DNA of 64,000 nucleotides from contig DESQ01000033.1 in NCBI GenBank assembly GCA_002361355.1, positions 62,001 to 126,000 of the forward strand, given 5' to 3'. The position numbers and the translations under genes were made by a program. The notes beneath the pieces were generated by a model that was not told where the DNA came from, searched no databases, and saw only the letters and a program-made list of their open reading frames with translations. The DNA is from Lachnospiraceae bacterium UBA3310. Its GTDB lineage: Bacteria > Bacillota > Clostridia > Lachnospirales > Lachnospiraceae. Positions 1 through 8,524 of this stretch are shown piece by piece. Positions within the stretch are counted from its first letter, which is position 1. Each line of letters starts with the position of its first letter.

Positions 1-153
1 TTTGGCTGTAAAGATCCCAGCGGCATGTTCATGAAAATGTGGATTTTTATCCATGGAGCGGCCTGTATGACGCTGACAGGGGATTATGATCTGCAGGAGG
101 AGGACACCATCAAACTGTTGGAGGAATCCTATAACGCTTTTCAAAATATTTGA
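1..153 (+). CDS. TetR-family regulator, C-terminal end (partial)
   Basis: An open frame runs in from the window edge and stops with TGA at 151-153, leaving the last 50 residues of a protein. The segment with WIFIHGAACM followed by an acidic helix and SYNAF resembles the C-terminal ligand-binding domain of TetR/AcrR-type repressors. The DNA-binding half lies outside the window. The frame is supported by its gene-like composition and by ending 21 bases before the next gene. The family call rests on a short C-terminal stretch, so the ligand and targets cannot be named. Confidence 0.55.
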   Translation, partial: FGCKDPSGMFMKMWIFIHGAACMTLTGDYDLQEEDTIKLLEESYNAFQNI

Positions 154-174
154 TAGCGCCGGGAGAGCGGTAAC

Positions 175-1104
175 ATGGCAATAGAAAATCGTTATGATAT
201 CATAACCAGAATCAACGAGTATTACGGCAAGATGAGTAAGGGACAGAAGGCCATCTCAGCGTTTATCTACGATCACTATGATCAGGCGGTGTTTATGACT
301 GCGGCGAAGCTGGGAGATACGGTGGGCGTCAGCGAATCCACTGTGGTGCGTTATGCCATGTTCATCGGCTATGAGGGATACCCGGAATTTCAGAGGGACT
401 TGGAATACTGGGTGCAGAATAAAATCAATTCCGTGCAGAAAATCGGCGCGAAGTATGGCAAGAGCAGCCAGTCGGAGATCTTGAACTCCGTGCTGCAGGC
501 TGATATCGAAAAGATTCAGGATACGATCCACAATCTGGATCCTGTGGCTTTTGAGACAGCCGTGGATATCATTCTGGCGGCAAAGACAGTCTACATTATG
601 GGTGTCAGAAGCTGCGAGCCGCTGGCGGATTTTTTGCAGTTTTACCTGAATATGATCCGCGGGAATGTGGTGCTTCTGCGGACAACCAGTGTGTCGGAAA
701 CTTTTGAGCAGATGATCCGGATCGATGAGCAGGACGCTTTCGTGGGGATCAGTTTTCCGCGTTATTCCATGAGAACCCTGAAAGCCATGGAGTTTGCCAA
801 TGACAGAAATGCGAAGGTGATTGCGGTGACGGATTCGGTGCATTCCCCGATGAATTTATATTCCTCCTGCAACCTGTTTGCCAGAAGCGACATGGTGTCT
901 ATCGTGGATTCCCTGGTGGCGCCTTTAAGCATGATAAATGCGTTAGTGGTGGCGATGTGCTTAAAACAGCCTGAGGAAGTGAAGGATAACCTGAAAAATC
1001 TGGAGGAGGCCTGGAACAATTATCAGGTTTACCTCAATGACGAGATTAACTTCATTGACGAGGAGCCGATGTTAAACTATCCACTGCGGAAGAAGACGGA
1101 ATAA
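175..1104 (+). CDS. MurR/RpiR-family transcriptional regulator
   Basis: The product is a 309-residue DNA-binding regulator of the RpiR type. Residues about 5-80 form the helix-turn-helix domain, with the family pattern GVSESTVVRYAMFIGYEGYP. Residues about 125-255 form a SIS domain, which in this family binds a phosphosugar effector. Length and domain order match the family. The start ATG follows GGGAGAG. The gene lies 21 bases before a FAD oxidoreductase on the same strand, but no sugar gene adjoins it, so the regulated pathway cannot be inferred. RpiR proteins typically repress or activate sugar and amino-sugar catabolism. Confidence 0.88.
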   Translation: MAIENRYDIITRINEYYGKMSKGQKAISAFIYDHYDQAVFMTAAKLGDTVGVSESTVVRYAMFIGYEGYPEFQRDLEYWVQNKINSVQKIGAKYGKSSQSEILNSVLQADIEKIQDTIHNLDPVAFETAVDIILAAKTVYIMGVRSCEPLADFLQFYLNMIRGNVVLLRTTSVSETFEQMIRIDEQDAFVGISFPRYSMRTLKAMEFANDRNAKVIAVTDSVHSPMNLYSSCNLFARSDMVSIVDSLVAPLSMINALVVAMCLKQPEEVKDNLKNLEEAWNNYQVYLNDEINFIDEEPMLNYPLRKKTE

Positions 1105-1125
1105 AAGCGTGAGAAGAGAGAACCG

Positions 1126-2382
1126 ATGAACAGAGAAAAAGATCAGGTGGTCGTGGTCGGTGGCGGCGCGGCAGGGATGATAGCGGCGGTCGCGGCGGCA
1201 GATAGCGGGCGCCGCGTTGTTATTTTGGAAAAGAATGAAAAGCTTGGCAAAAAGATTTATATTACGGGCAAGGGACGCTGCAATGTGACCAATGCCTGTG
1301 AGCGGGACAAGTTTTTTGAAAATATAGTGAGTAATCCGAAGTTTCTCTACAGTGCGTTTCATGAACTGGATAATTACGCACTGATGGCGCTGTTGGAAAA
1401 TAACGGATGTCATTTAAAGACGGAACGGGGAGAGCGGGTGTTTCCGGTTTCGGATCACGCGTCCGATGTGACGGCGGCATTTCAGAGGCTTTTACAGAAA
1501 AAAGGAGTGGAAGTGAGACTCCGCTGTACGGCGCAGGGGATCGCCTGTGCGGACGGATGGGTGACGGGTGTGCGGCTGACGGACGGCAGTGTGATTCCGG
1601 CGGGAAGCGTGATTGTGGCTACGGGAGGTCTTTCCTACCAGACGACAGGTTCTACCGGGGACGGACACCGCATGGCGGCGGAGCTTGGGCATAAGGTGAA
1701 GGCGTGTGAGCCCGCCTTGGTGCCGCTTGCAGTCACGGAGGACTGGTGTAAAAAATTACAGGGGTTATCTCTCAAAAATGTGTCCCTGACCATGAGCTGT
1801 GGAAAAAAGAAGCTTTATCAGGGATTCGGAGAGATGCTCTTTACGCACTACGGGGTGAGCGGGCCGCTTGTGTTGTCGGCAAGCAGCTTTTGCGGTAAAA
1901 GGAAGGGGGAGGAAGCGCTTCTTCTTTCGGTGGATCTGAAACCGGCGCTCTCCGAGGAACAGTTGGACAAACGTATTTTGCGGGACTTTGAGGAAAACCT
2001 GAACCGCCAGTTTAAAAATGCACTGAATGGGCTCTATCCGTCGAAACTGATTTCTGTTATGATAGAGAGGTCAGGTATTGATCCGGAGAAAAAGGTGCAT
2101 GAGATTACACGGCCGGAGCGGCGTCGGCTTGTCGGGCTTACGAAGGCATTCACCCTGCACGTAAGCGGAAAGAGAGGGTATGACGAGGCCGTGATCACGC
2201 AGGGCGGGGTAGCGGTGAAAGAGGTAACGCCATCCACGATGGAGTCAAAGCTTGTGCGGGGACTGTACTTCGCGGGAGAGGTGCTGGATCTGGATGGATT
2301 GACGGGCGGTTTTAATCTACAGATTGCATGGTCTACGGGGTATCTTGCCGGAATGAGCTGTGCGGGAAAGGGAAAGGAGTAA
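1126..2382 (+). CDS. NAD(P)/FAD-dependent oxidoreductase, HI0933/BaiN-like
   Basis: This 418-residue flavoprotein starts with a Rossmann dinucleotide-binding motif, VVGGGAAGMIAA (residues about 10-21), then ILEKNEKLGKKIYITGKGRC, the signature of the HI0933/YhiN family. A C-terminal FAD contact, GEVLDLDGLTGGFNLQIAWS, is also typical. The family is widespread and poorly characterised; the related BaiN of Clostridium scindens has been linked to bile-acid reduction, but family membership alone does not support that substrate here. The gene ends six bases before cmk, and the order FAD oxidoreductase-cmk-ispH-rpsA suggests one transcription unit. Function beyond flavin-dependent oxidoreductase is inferred only. 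Confidence 0.88.
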   Translation: MNREKDQVVVVGGGAAGMIAAVAAADSGRRVVILEKNEKLGKKIYITGKGRCNVTNACERDKFFENIVSNPKFLYSAFHELDNYALMALLENNGCHLKTERGERVFPVSDHASDVTAAFQRLLQKKGVEVRLRCTAQGIACADGWVTGVRLTDGSVIPAGSVIVATGGLSYQTTGSTGDGHRMAAELGHKVKACEPALVPLAVTEDWCKKLQGLSLKNVSLTMSCGKKKLYQGFGEMLFTHYGVSGPLVLSASSFCGKRKGEEALLLSVDLKPALSEEQLDKRILRDFEENLNRQFKNALNGLYPSKLISVMIERSGIDPEKKVHEITRPERRRLVGLTKAFTLHVSGKRGYDEAVITQGGVAVKEVTPSTMESKLVRGLYFAGEVLDLDGLTGGFNLQIAWSTGYLAGMSCAGKGKE

Positions 2383-2388
2383 ATTACC

Positions 2389-3033
2389 ATGGGATTTAAT
2401 ATAGCCATAGACGGGCCTGCGGGCGCGGGAAAGAGCACGATTGCAAAAAAGATAGCGGCGAAGAAGGGATATATCTATGTGGATACGGGGGCTATGTACC
2501 GCGCTATGGCGTTGTATCTGCTGCGGGAGAAAGCAACCCCCGACCAGATTGACGAAAAGTGCCAGAGCGCGGACATTACCATCGGTTATGAGAATGGAGA
2601 ACAGGTGGTATATTTAAACGGCGAGAACGTGAATCCCTATATCCGCACGGAGGAGGTGGGACGGATGGCCTCTGTGAGCAGCCCGAACCCCAGAGTGCGT
2701 AAGAAACTGGTGGAGCTGCAGCAAAAGCTGGCGGCGGATGCGGACGTGGTGATGGACGGGCGTGATATTGGCACTTGTGTGCTGCCGGAGGCACAGGTCA
2801 AGGTCTATCTGACGGCGGACAGTCATGAGAGGGCGCTGCGACGTTATAAGGAGCTTACACAGAGGGGGGAAGCCTGCGATCTTTCGACGATTGAGAAGGA
2901 TATCATCGAGCGCGACCATCAGGATATGACCAGGGAGATTTCGCCCTTAAAGCAGGCAGAGGACGCTGTGTTAATTGATTCTTCCCACATGACGGTCGAC
3001 GAGGTGGTGGACGCCATCATCACATTATGTTAG
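2389..3033 (+). CDS. cmk: Cytidylate kinase
   Basis: The product phosphorylates CMP and dCMP to the diphosphates using ATP in the cytoplasm. The P-loop GPAGAGKST is at residues about 8-16, followed by the nucleotide-binding stretch YVDTGAMYRAMA and later MDGRDIGTCVLP, both diagnostic of bacterial CMP kinase. The 214-residue length is normal. The ATG is preceded by AAAGGAG. The gene sits between the FAD oxidoreductase and ispH with gaps of only 6 and 12 bases, so it is probably co-transcribed. Association of cmk with ispH and rpsA is common in Clostridia and related bacteria. Confidence 0.96.
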   Translation: MGFNIAIDGPAGAGKSTIAKKIAAKKGYIYVDTGAMYRAMALYLLREKATPDQIDEKCQSADITIGYENGEQVVYLNGENVNPYIRTEEVGRMASVSSPNPRVRKKLVELQQKLAADADVVMDGRDIGTCVLPEAQVKVYLTADSHERALRRYKELTQRGEACDLSTIEKDIIERDHQDMTREISPLKQAEDAVLIDSSHMTVDEVVDAIITLC

Positions 3034-3045
3034 TTGGAGGTTATT

Positions 3046-3915
3046 ATGGAGGTAATTCTGGCAGAGCACGCCGGTTTCTGCTTTGGCGTACAGAGGGCGG
3101 TGGATACCGTCTATGAGCAGATAGAGAACCGGAAAAGCAACGGGCGGCCCATTTATACCTTCGGGTCTATTATACATAACGAGGAGGTTGTCAAAGATCT
3201 GCGAAAGAGAGGCGTTGCGGTGATTTCCTCCCTTGAGGAGGCGGAGGTGCTTCCGGAGCCTGAAAGGGGCACGATGATCATCCGTTCCCACGGAGTGGAG
3301 AAGTGTGTCTGTGAAAGATTGAAGGAGCTCGGATATGAGGTGATAGATGCCACCTGTCCTTTTGTCAAACGGATTCATGATATTGTAGAGCGGGAGAGCG
3401 CAGCGGGCAGGAGCATCGTGATTGTCGGTGATGAGGGACACCCAGAGGTGGAGGCGACCAGAGGGTGGTCGCAATCCCCCACTTACATCATTGAATCAGT
3501 GGAAGAGGCGGAAAAGTTCGTCTGCCGTGAGGGAGAGGAGCTGTGTATTGTTTCGCAAACGACATTTAACTACAAGAAATTTCAAGATGTGGTTGAAATT
3601 TTCGATAAAAAAGGTTACAATGGTAGTGTTGTGAATACTGTATGTAACGCTACGGAAGTGCGACAGGCCGAGGCCAGAGAACTTGCGGCACGGGTTGATG
3701 TAATGATAGTAATAGGTGGAAATCATAGTTCTAACACAAGGAAACTCTATGAGATTTGCAGGCAGGAGTGCCAGATGACCTACTATATACAGACACTCGA
3801 GGACTTGCATTTGCAATTACCTAAATCTGTCCGTCTGGTGGGTATTACAGCAGGGGCTTCCACCCCAAACAATATTATCGAGGAGGTTCAAAATTATGTC
3901 AGAATTAACTTTTGA
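3046..3915 (+). CDS. ispH: 4-hydroxy-3-methylbut-2-enyl diphosphate reductase
   Basis: IspH is the iron-sulfur enzyme of the last step of the MEP isoprenoid pathway, making IPP and DMAPP. The three cluster cysteines are visible in AGFCFGVQRAVD (N-terminus), DATCPFVKRIH (residues about 95-105) and NTVCNATEVRQ (about 195). The 289-residue length is standard. I chose the ATG at 3046 because GGAGG lies at 3036-3040; the in-frame TTG at 3034 lacks a usable site. The 3' end overlaps rpsA by 20 bases in another frame. In many Clostridia ispH and rpsA are one fused gene, so this is an unfused, overlapping version. Confidence 0.95.
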   Translation: MEVILAEHAGFCFGVQRAVDTVYEQIENRKSNGRPIYTFGSIIHNEEVVKDLRKRGVAVISSLEEAEVLPEPERGTMIIRSHGVEKCVCERLKELGYEVIDATCPFVKRIHDIVERESAAGRSIVIVGDEGHPEVEATRGWSQSPTYIIESVEEAEKFVCREGEELCIVSQTTFNYKKFQDVVEIFDKKGYNGSVVNTVCNATEVRQAEARELAARVDVMIVIGGNHSSNTRKLYEICRQECQMTYYIQTLEDLHLQLPKSVRLVGITAGASTPNNIIEEVQNYVRINF

Positions 3916-5035
3916 ACAAATGTTAGACGAGTCTTTTAAGACAATACACACAGGAGAGGTTGTTGAAGGTACTGTTATTGATGTAAAACCGGAAGAGATC
4001 ATTCTCAACATCGGATATAAGTCAGATGGTGTTCTCACCAGACATGAATATACAAATGAGCCTAACGTTGATTTGACAACCATCGCGAAGCCGGGTGATA
4101 CGATGGAGGTAAAGGTACTCAAGGTGAACGACGGAGAAGGCCAGGTTCTTCTCACTTATAAGCGGCTTGCGGCGGACAGAGGAAACAAGAGGATCGAGGA
4201 AGCTTATGAGAACAGGGAAGTGCTCACAGCCAAGGTGGCACAGGTGCTGGACGGCGGCCTTAGCGTGGTAGTGGAGGAAGTCAGGATTTTCATCCCTGCA
4301 AGCCTTGTATCCGACACATATGAGAAAGATCTGACCAAGTATGCGGGTCAGGAGATTCAGTTTGTAATCAGCGAGTACAATCCGAAGAGAAGAAGATACA
4401 TCGGCGACAGGAAGCAGTTGATCCTTGAGGAGAAGGCGGAACTGCAGAAGAAACTGTTTGAGACCATTAAGGTTGGAGATACCGTGGAAGGCACGGTTAA
4501 GAATGTGACGGATTTCGGTGCATTCATTGACCTGGGCGGCTGCGATGGCCTGCTTCACATCTCTGAGATGTCCTGGGGCAGAGTGGAGAACCCGAAGAAG
4601 GTATTTAAGGTTGGCGATGTGGTAAAGGTGCTGATCAAGGATATCTCCGGTACGAAGATTGCCCTGAGCCTTAAGTTTGAAGATCAGAATCCATGGAAGA
4701 ACGCGGCGGACAAGTATGCTGTGGGCAGCGTGGTGACCGGCAAAGTAGCGCGCATGACGGATTTCGGTGCATTTATCGAGCTGGAGCCCGGTATTGACGC
4801 TCTGCTTCATGTATCCCAGATTTCCAAGGAGCATATCGACAAGCCCTCTGACGTATTGAAGAGCGGCGAAGAAGTGACCGCGAAGGTTGTGGATTTTAAT
4901 GAGGCGGATAAGAAGATCAGCCTGAGCATTAAGGCTATGTTTGCAGAGCCTAAGGCGGAAAAATCCGGGGATGAGGATGTCGTTTCTGTGGATATTGACG
5001 CGGTGATTGCAGAAGAGAGCGGGGACGTGGAATAA
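3896..5035 (+). CDS. rpsA: 30S ribosomal protein S1-like, four S1 domains
   Basis: The 379-residue protein contains four S1 RNA-binding domains at residues about 15-85, 100-165, 188-256 and 273-342. Domains 3 and 4 carry the repeated signature VTDFGAFIDL or MTDFGAFIEL followed by DGLLHISEMS or DALLHVSQIS. S1 proteins bind mRNA leaders and help them onto the 30S subunit; the shorter Firmicutes versions may have somewhat different roles. The start lies inside the end of ispH, with GGAGG at 3881-3885, suggesting translational coupling. The C-terminus is acidic. Low-GC Firmicutes S1 commonly has four domains rather than the six of enterobacteria, so this length is expected. Confidence 0.93.
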   Translation: MSELTFEQMLDESFKTIHTGEVVEGTVIDVKPEEIILNIGYKSDGVLTRHEYTNEPNVDLTTIAKPGDTMEVKVLKVNDGEGQVLLTYKRLAADRGNKRIEEAYENREVLTAKVAQVLDGGLSVVVEEVRIFIPASLVSDTYEKDLTKYAGQEIQFVISEYNPKRRRYIGDRKQLILEEKAELQKKLFETIKVGDTVEGTVKNVTDFGAFIDLGGCDGLLHISEMSWGRVENPKKVFKVGDVVKVLIKDISGTKIALSLKFEDQNPWKNAADKYAVGSVVTGKVARMTDFGAFIELEPGIDALLHVSQISKEHIDKPSDVLKSGEEVTAKVVDFNEADKKISLSIKAMFAEPKAEKSGDEDVVSVDIDAVIAEESGDVE

Positions 5036-5097
5036 TTTTTAAAATATGCATTTCGCGGGCTTATACATCATAAAAGAATAAGGGACGGTGAGTATTC

Positions 5098-5877
5098 ATG
5101 GCATATGATTACGAGTACTTTAAGAAAGCGGTTTACGACCTTACCAAGATTGATCTTAACGCCTATAAAGAAAAGCAGATGAAGCGCCGCATTGACACGC
5201 TGATCTCCAAAAACAAAGTTGTGGGATATGATAATTATGTTTCACTTCTCAAGACGGACAAAGCAAGATTTGAAGAATTTGTCAATTATCTCACAATCAA
5301 TGTATCAGAGTTTTACAGAAATGTAGATCAATGGCAACTTTTGGATAAAGACGTATTTCCAGATTTAATTAACCGTTACGGCAAAAACTTAAAAATCTGG
5401 AGCGCGGCATGCTCCACCGGTGATGAGCCGTATTCTCTGGTGATGGCATTGTCAAGACATTTACCGATCAACCAGATCCGGATTTATGCAACCGATCTTG
5501 ATAAGCAGGTGATTGAGAAGGCGAAGCTTGGATTGTACGGAGAAAAGAGTGTGGCGGGTGTACCGGCGGATCTGAAAAAGAAATTTTTTACGAAAATTGG
5601 GCTCTCCTATCAGATTTCCGATGAGGTGAAGTCCAGGGTGGAATTTAGGGAGCACAACCTTTTAAAGGATACATATCCGACGGACTTTCATTTGATTGTG
5701 TGCCGCAATGTGCTGATTTACTTTACGGAGGAGGCAAAGGATGAAGTGTTCCGCAAGTTCCAGAGGAGCCTGAAACCGGGCGGATATCTGTTTATTGGCA
5801 GTACGGAGCAGATCATCAATTACAAGGACGTGGGGTTTGAACGGAAAAATTCTTTCTTTTATCAGAAACCTCTCTAA
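5098..5877 (+). CDS. cheR: CheR-type chemoreceptor glutamate methyltransferase
   Basis: The 259-residue protein transfers methyl groups from S-adenosylmethionine to glutamates of chemoreceptors, supporting adaptation in chemotaxis. The N-terminal helical CheR domain spans residues about 5-75, with the conserved run FVNYLTINVSEFYRN. The SAM-binding fold follows, with WSAACSTGDEPYSL near residue 101 and CRNVLIYF near 202. The size is that of a single-domain CheR without TPR repeats. The gene stands alone between rpsA and a bidirectional terminator, separate from other chemotaxis genes. With the flagellin further downstream it suggests a motile organism. Confidence 0.95.
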   Translation: MAYDYEYFKKAVYDLTKIDLNAYKEKQMKRRIDTLISKNKVVGYDNYVSLLKTDKARFEEFVNYLTINVSEFYRNVDQWQLLDKDVFPDLINRYGKNLKIWSAACSTGDEPYSLVMALSRHLPINQIRIYATDLDKQVIEKAKLGLYGEKSVAGVPADLKKKFFTKIGLSYQISDEVKSRVEFREHNLLKDTYPTDFHLIVCRNVLIYFTEEAKDEVFRKFQRSLKPGGYLFIGSTEQIINYKDVGFERKNSFFYQKPL

Positions 5878-5883
5878 AATTTT

Positions 5884-5907
5884 AAGGCAGCGATTTGTCG
5901 CTGCCTT
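5884..5907. terminator. Bidirectional intrinsic terminator between cheR and the RNase H-like gene
   Basis: A perfect 10-base-pair stem, AAGGCAGCGA with TCGCTGCCTT, closes a four-base loop (TTTG). It is followed by a T-rich run on the + strand and preceded by AAAATTT, which gives a T-run on the other strand. It lies between the ends of two convergent genes. Confidence 0.85.
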
Positions 5908-5930
5908 TTCTGCGTATATAGAAGGTTTTT

Positions 5931-7034
5931 TTAATAAGTTTTAGCCATCTTGCCAAGCAGATACTGGGCGTAGCGGGAGAAGAGCTCCCGATCCGTCTTT
6001 CGCTCATCCGTGAGTTCAAAGAAATATTCTTTGCTTTTGTAATCGCGCTTGAAGAAAGGTTCGACAAAAATATCCCACTGGGGCAGGAAGAGACCGTATT
6101 TTCTGGTGTAGCAGGTAGCGGCAGTCGCCTGAACGCGTTGTGGCTTATCCACGAAGGCGGATACGGATTTATGCAGGGCGGTATCTTCCACCGGCAGGTA
6201 ATAGTAGTCTTTGTAATTGGAGTAGAAATATTTCATTTCTTCCTCGTAGAGAGGCGCTTTCAGGATGGCCTCTTTTTTTTCTGCGCTGAAATAACACCCG
6301 TTTGCCAAATTGGCGAGAGGAATGGGAAGGGCTGTGGGCAGAAGCAGTTTTATCAAAAGTTCTTTCCTGTCCTGGCCATTATAGTCAACATAGCTGTTTG
6401 CCTGTACTTTTTTAGCACGGATATCTCCGTTGAAAAGATCATAAAATGCCAGAAGGGGGAGAATCTGCATCATGCCCTTCATATCGTCGCTGTTATGTAA
6501 AAGCAGAAGGGAGAGGGCATCCTTCGACGGGCTTTTTACATAGTGGCAGTAAACCTCGATCAGATCCCCACCGCTAAACCGGTCTGCCCGGTGGATGCCA
6601 AGAAGATTTTCCAACGATTTCTGCTTGCAGTTGGGAACATGCAGAAACGCTTTGTAGGGAGAGACGCGTTTATACAGATCAATCCCCGCAAATCTGTCAA
6701 AATTGTGCGCAAGCCCATGCTGTTCACATTTTTGGAGCAGATAGGGCAGGTCAAAATTATTACCGTTAAAGTGAATCAGGTGGGTGTAGGAGGCCGCAAA
6801 GGAGAAAAAGGCGTCAAGCAGAGACGCTTCCTCCGTGGGATTCTCGCAGAACCACTGTCTGATCCGCCAGGAGCCTTTCGCGTAAAAGCCGGTTCCGATC
6901 AGATACAGGGAAGAACTTTTCGCCGTAAAGCCTGTGGTTTCGATATCTACGAACAAAATTTTCTCCAGAGGAGCAATTTGTTCGAGAGGATATTCAATTT
7001 TGAAGGATTCCAGTGTTTGATTTACGATTTGCAT
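5931..7034 (-). CDS. RNase H-like DEDD exonuclease domain protein, YprB-like
   Basis: The 367-residue product has a DEDD-type ribonuclease H-like fold. Motif I is VDIETTGF (D30, E32), motif II is HFNGNNFDLPYL near residue 100, and a later HNSDDMKGM near 193 supplies the remaining acidic residue. These resemble the YprB/RNase_H_2 family of Firmicutes, whose substrate is not established. After residue 200 the chain has no domain I recognise. I chose the ATG at 7034 because GGAGG lies five bases upstream; in-frame ATGs at 7052 and 7073 lack such a site and sit at or before the predicted transcription start. It is convergent with cheR and divergent from rnfC. Confidence 0.85.
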   Translation of the reverse strand: MQIVNQTLESFKIEYPLEQIAPLEKILFVDIETTGFTAKSSSLYLIGTGFYAKGSWRIRQWFCENPTEEASLLDAFFSFAASYTHLIHFNGNNFDLPYLLQKCEQHGLAHNFDRFAGIDLYKRVSPYKAFLHVPNCKQKSLENLLGIHRADRFSGGDLIEVYCHYVKSPSKDALSLLLLHNSDDMKGMMQILPLLAFYDLFNGDIRAKKVQANSYVDYNGQDRKELLIKLLLPTALPIPLANLANGCYFSAEKKEAILKAPLYEEEMKYFYSNYKDYYYLPVEDTALHKSVSAFVDKPQRVQATAATCYTRKYGLFLPQWDIFVEPFFKRDYKSKEYFFELTDERKTDRELFSRYAQYLLGKMAKTY

Positions 7035-7063
7035 GTTTTCCTCCGTATTCATTTCTAAAGTAC

Positions 7064-7072
7064 ATCTTAGCA
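7064..7072 (-). promoter_or_regulatory. Extended -10 promoter of the RNase H-like gene
   Basis: On the minus strand TGCTAAGAT forms an extended -10 element (TGn plus TAAGAT), with no good -35 box. Transcription would start near 7057, giving a short leader that still includes the GGAGG site and the chosen ATG at 7034. Confidence 0.45.
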
Positions 7073-7090
7073 CATTTTTTGAAATAGCAG

Positions 7091-7119
7091 TAGTTTTTTT
7101 CGTCGAAAAATAGTATATT
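7091..7119 (+). promoter_or_regulatory. Possible promoter of the rnf operon
   Basis: A weak -35 (TAGTTT, 7091-7096) is separated by 17 bases from TATATT (7114-7119). It lies in an AT-rich stretch 64 bases before rnfC. The -35 match is poor, so the exact promoter is uncertain. Confidence 0.3.
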
Positions 7120-7182
7120 TATAGTAGCGGTTCAATCGGACCCAGGGGAAGAATGAAACGTGAAAGGAGCAGGGTTACAGGT

Positions 7183-8499
7183 ATGGCAAAACGAACATTT
7201 AACGGCGGCATACATCCCTATGACGGCAAGGATCTGTCAAAGGATAAGCCAATTAAGGAAGTGCTGCCCAAGGGAGATCTGGTGTATCCGTTGTCCCAGC
7301 ATATCGGTGCACCCGCCAAGCCTATCGTGGAGAAGGGCGACAGGGTGTTGACAGGGCAGAAGATAGCGGAGGCGGGCGGTTTCGTGTCCGCGCCCATCTA
7401 CGCGACGGTATCGGGCACGGTGAAGGCAATTGAGCCAAGGCGCGTTGTTACGGGTGACAGCGTGATGAGCATTATCATTGAAAATGATGGGCTCTATGAG
7501 GAAGTAGAGTATCCGAAGAGAAAACCGCTTGAAGAGATGACGAAAGAAGAGATCATCGAGTGCGTGAAGGAGGCCGGTATCGTTGGTATGGGAGGCGCGG
7601 GTTTCCCCACCTTTATCAAACTCTCACCCAAGGAGCCGGAGAAGATTGACTATGTGATTGCAAACTGCGCGGAGTGCGAGCCTTATCTTACGTCCGACTA
7701 CCGCAGGATGCTGGAGGAGCCGGAAAAACTCGTCGGGGGACTTAAGGTTTCCCTGAAACTGTTTGATAATGCCAGAGGGATTCTGGCCGTAGAGGACAAC
7801 AAACCGGACTGTATTGAAAAATTGAAAGAACTGGTAAAGGACGAGCCGCGCATCAGCGTCAAGGAGCTGAAAACCAAGTATCCACAGGGCGCAGAGAGGC
7901 AGATTATCTATGCGACCACGGGAAGAGCGATCAATTCATCCATGCTGCCTGCGGACGCGGGTTGTGTGGTGAACAATGTGGATACGGTTGTGGCGATTTA
8001 CCATGCGGTGATTGAGGGAAAGCCCCTGATGAACCGTATCGTCACCGTGACCGGCGACGCCATTGCGGATCCCCGCAACTTTATCGTGCGGATCGGAACC
8101 AATTATCATGAACTTGTGGAGGAAGCGGGGGGCTTTAAGCAGGAGCCCGTGAAAGTGGTATCAGGAGGCCCGATGATGGGATTTGCCCTCTTTAATCTGG
8201 ATGTACCCACCACAAAGACGGCTTCGGCGCTTCTTTGCCTGACCGAGGATGAGGTGTCGCAGATGGAACCCAGTGCCTGCATCAACTGCGGCCGCTGTGT
8301 GGAGGTTTGTCCGGGACGGGTCGTGCCGAAGATTCTGGCAGTTGCAGCCGCCCATGGAGATGAGGAGACCTTTCTTTCCCATGACGGTATGGAGTGCTGC
8401 GAATGCGGCTGCTGCAGCTTTATCTGCCCGGCGAAGCGTCCTCTGACACAGAATATTAAATCCATGCGCAAGCTCATGCTTGCCAAAAAGAAAAAGTGA
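7183..8499 (+). CDS. rnfC: Rnf electron transport complex subunit C
   Basis: RnfC is the peripheral NADH/FMN-binding subunit of the ion-pumping ferredoxin:NAD+ oxidoreductase. The N-terminal region (FNGGIHPYDGKDLSKD) and a biotin-like barrel precede the Rossmann domain with GIVGMGGAGFPTFIKL. Two C-terminal ferredoxin motifs, CINCGRCVEVCP and CCECGCCSFICP, bind [4Fe-4S] clusters. The product is 438 residues from the ATG at 7183, which matches usual family N-termini (MAKRTFNGG); an in-frame ATG at 7153 would add ten residues and cannot be excluded. It is the first gene of the clostridial-type operon rnfCDGEAB. Confidence 0.95.
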   Translation: MAKRTFNGGIHPYDGKDLSKDKPIKEVLPKGDLVYPLSQHIGAPAKPIVEKGDRVLTGQKIAEAGGFVSAPIYATVSGTVKAIEPRRVVTGDSVMSIIIENDGLYEEVEYPKRKPLEEMTKEEIIECVKEAGIVGMGGAGFPTFIKLSPKEPEKIDYVIANCAECEPYLTSDYRRMLEEPEKLVGGLKVSLKLFDNARGILAVEDNKPDCIEKLKELVKDEPRISVKELKTKYPQGAERQIIYATTGRAINSSMLPADAGCVVNNVDTVVAIYHAVIEGKPLMNRIVTVTGDAIADPRNFIVRIGTNYHELVEEAGGFKQEPVKVVSGGPMMGFALFNLDVPTTKTASALLCLTEDEVSQMEPSACINCGRCVEVCPGRVVPKILAVAAAHGDEETFLSHDGMECCECGCCSFICPAKRPLTQNIKSMRKLMLAKKKK

Positions 8500-8524
8500 G
8501 AAGAAAGGAGCATAGACTGTAGAG

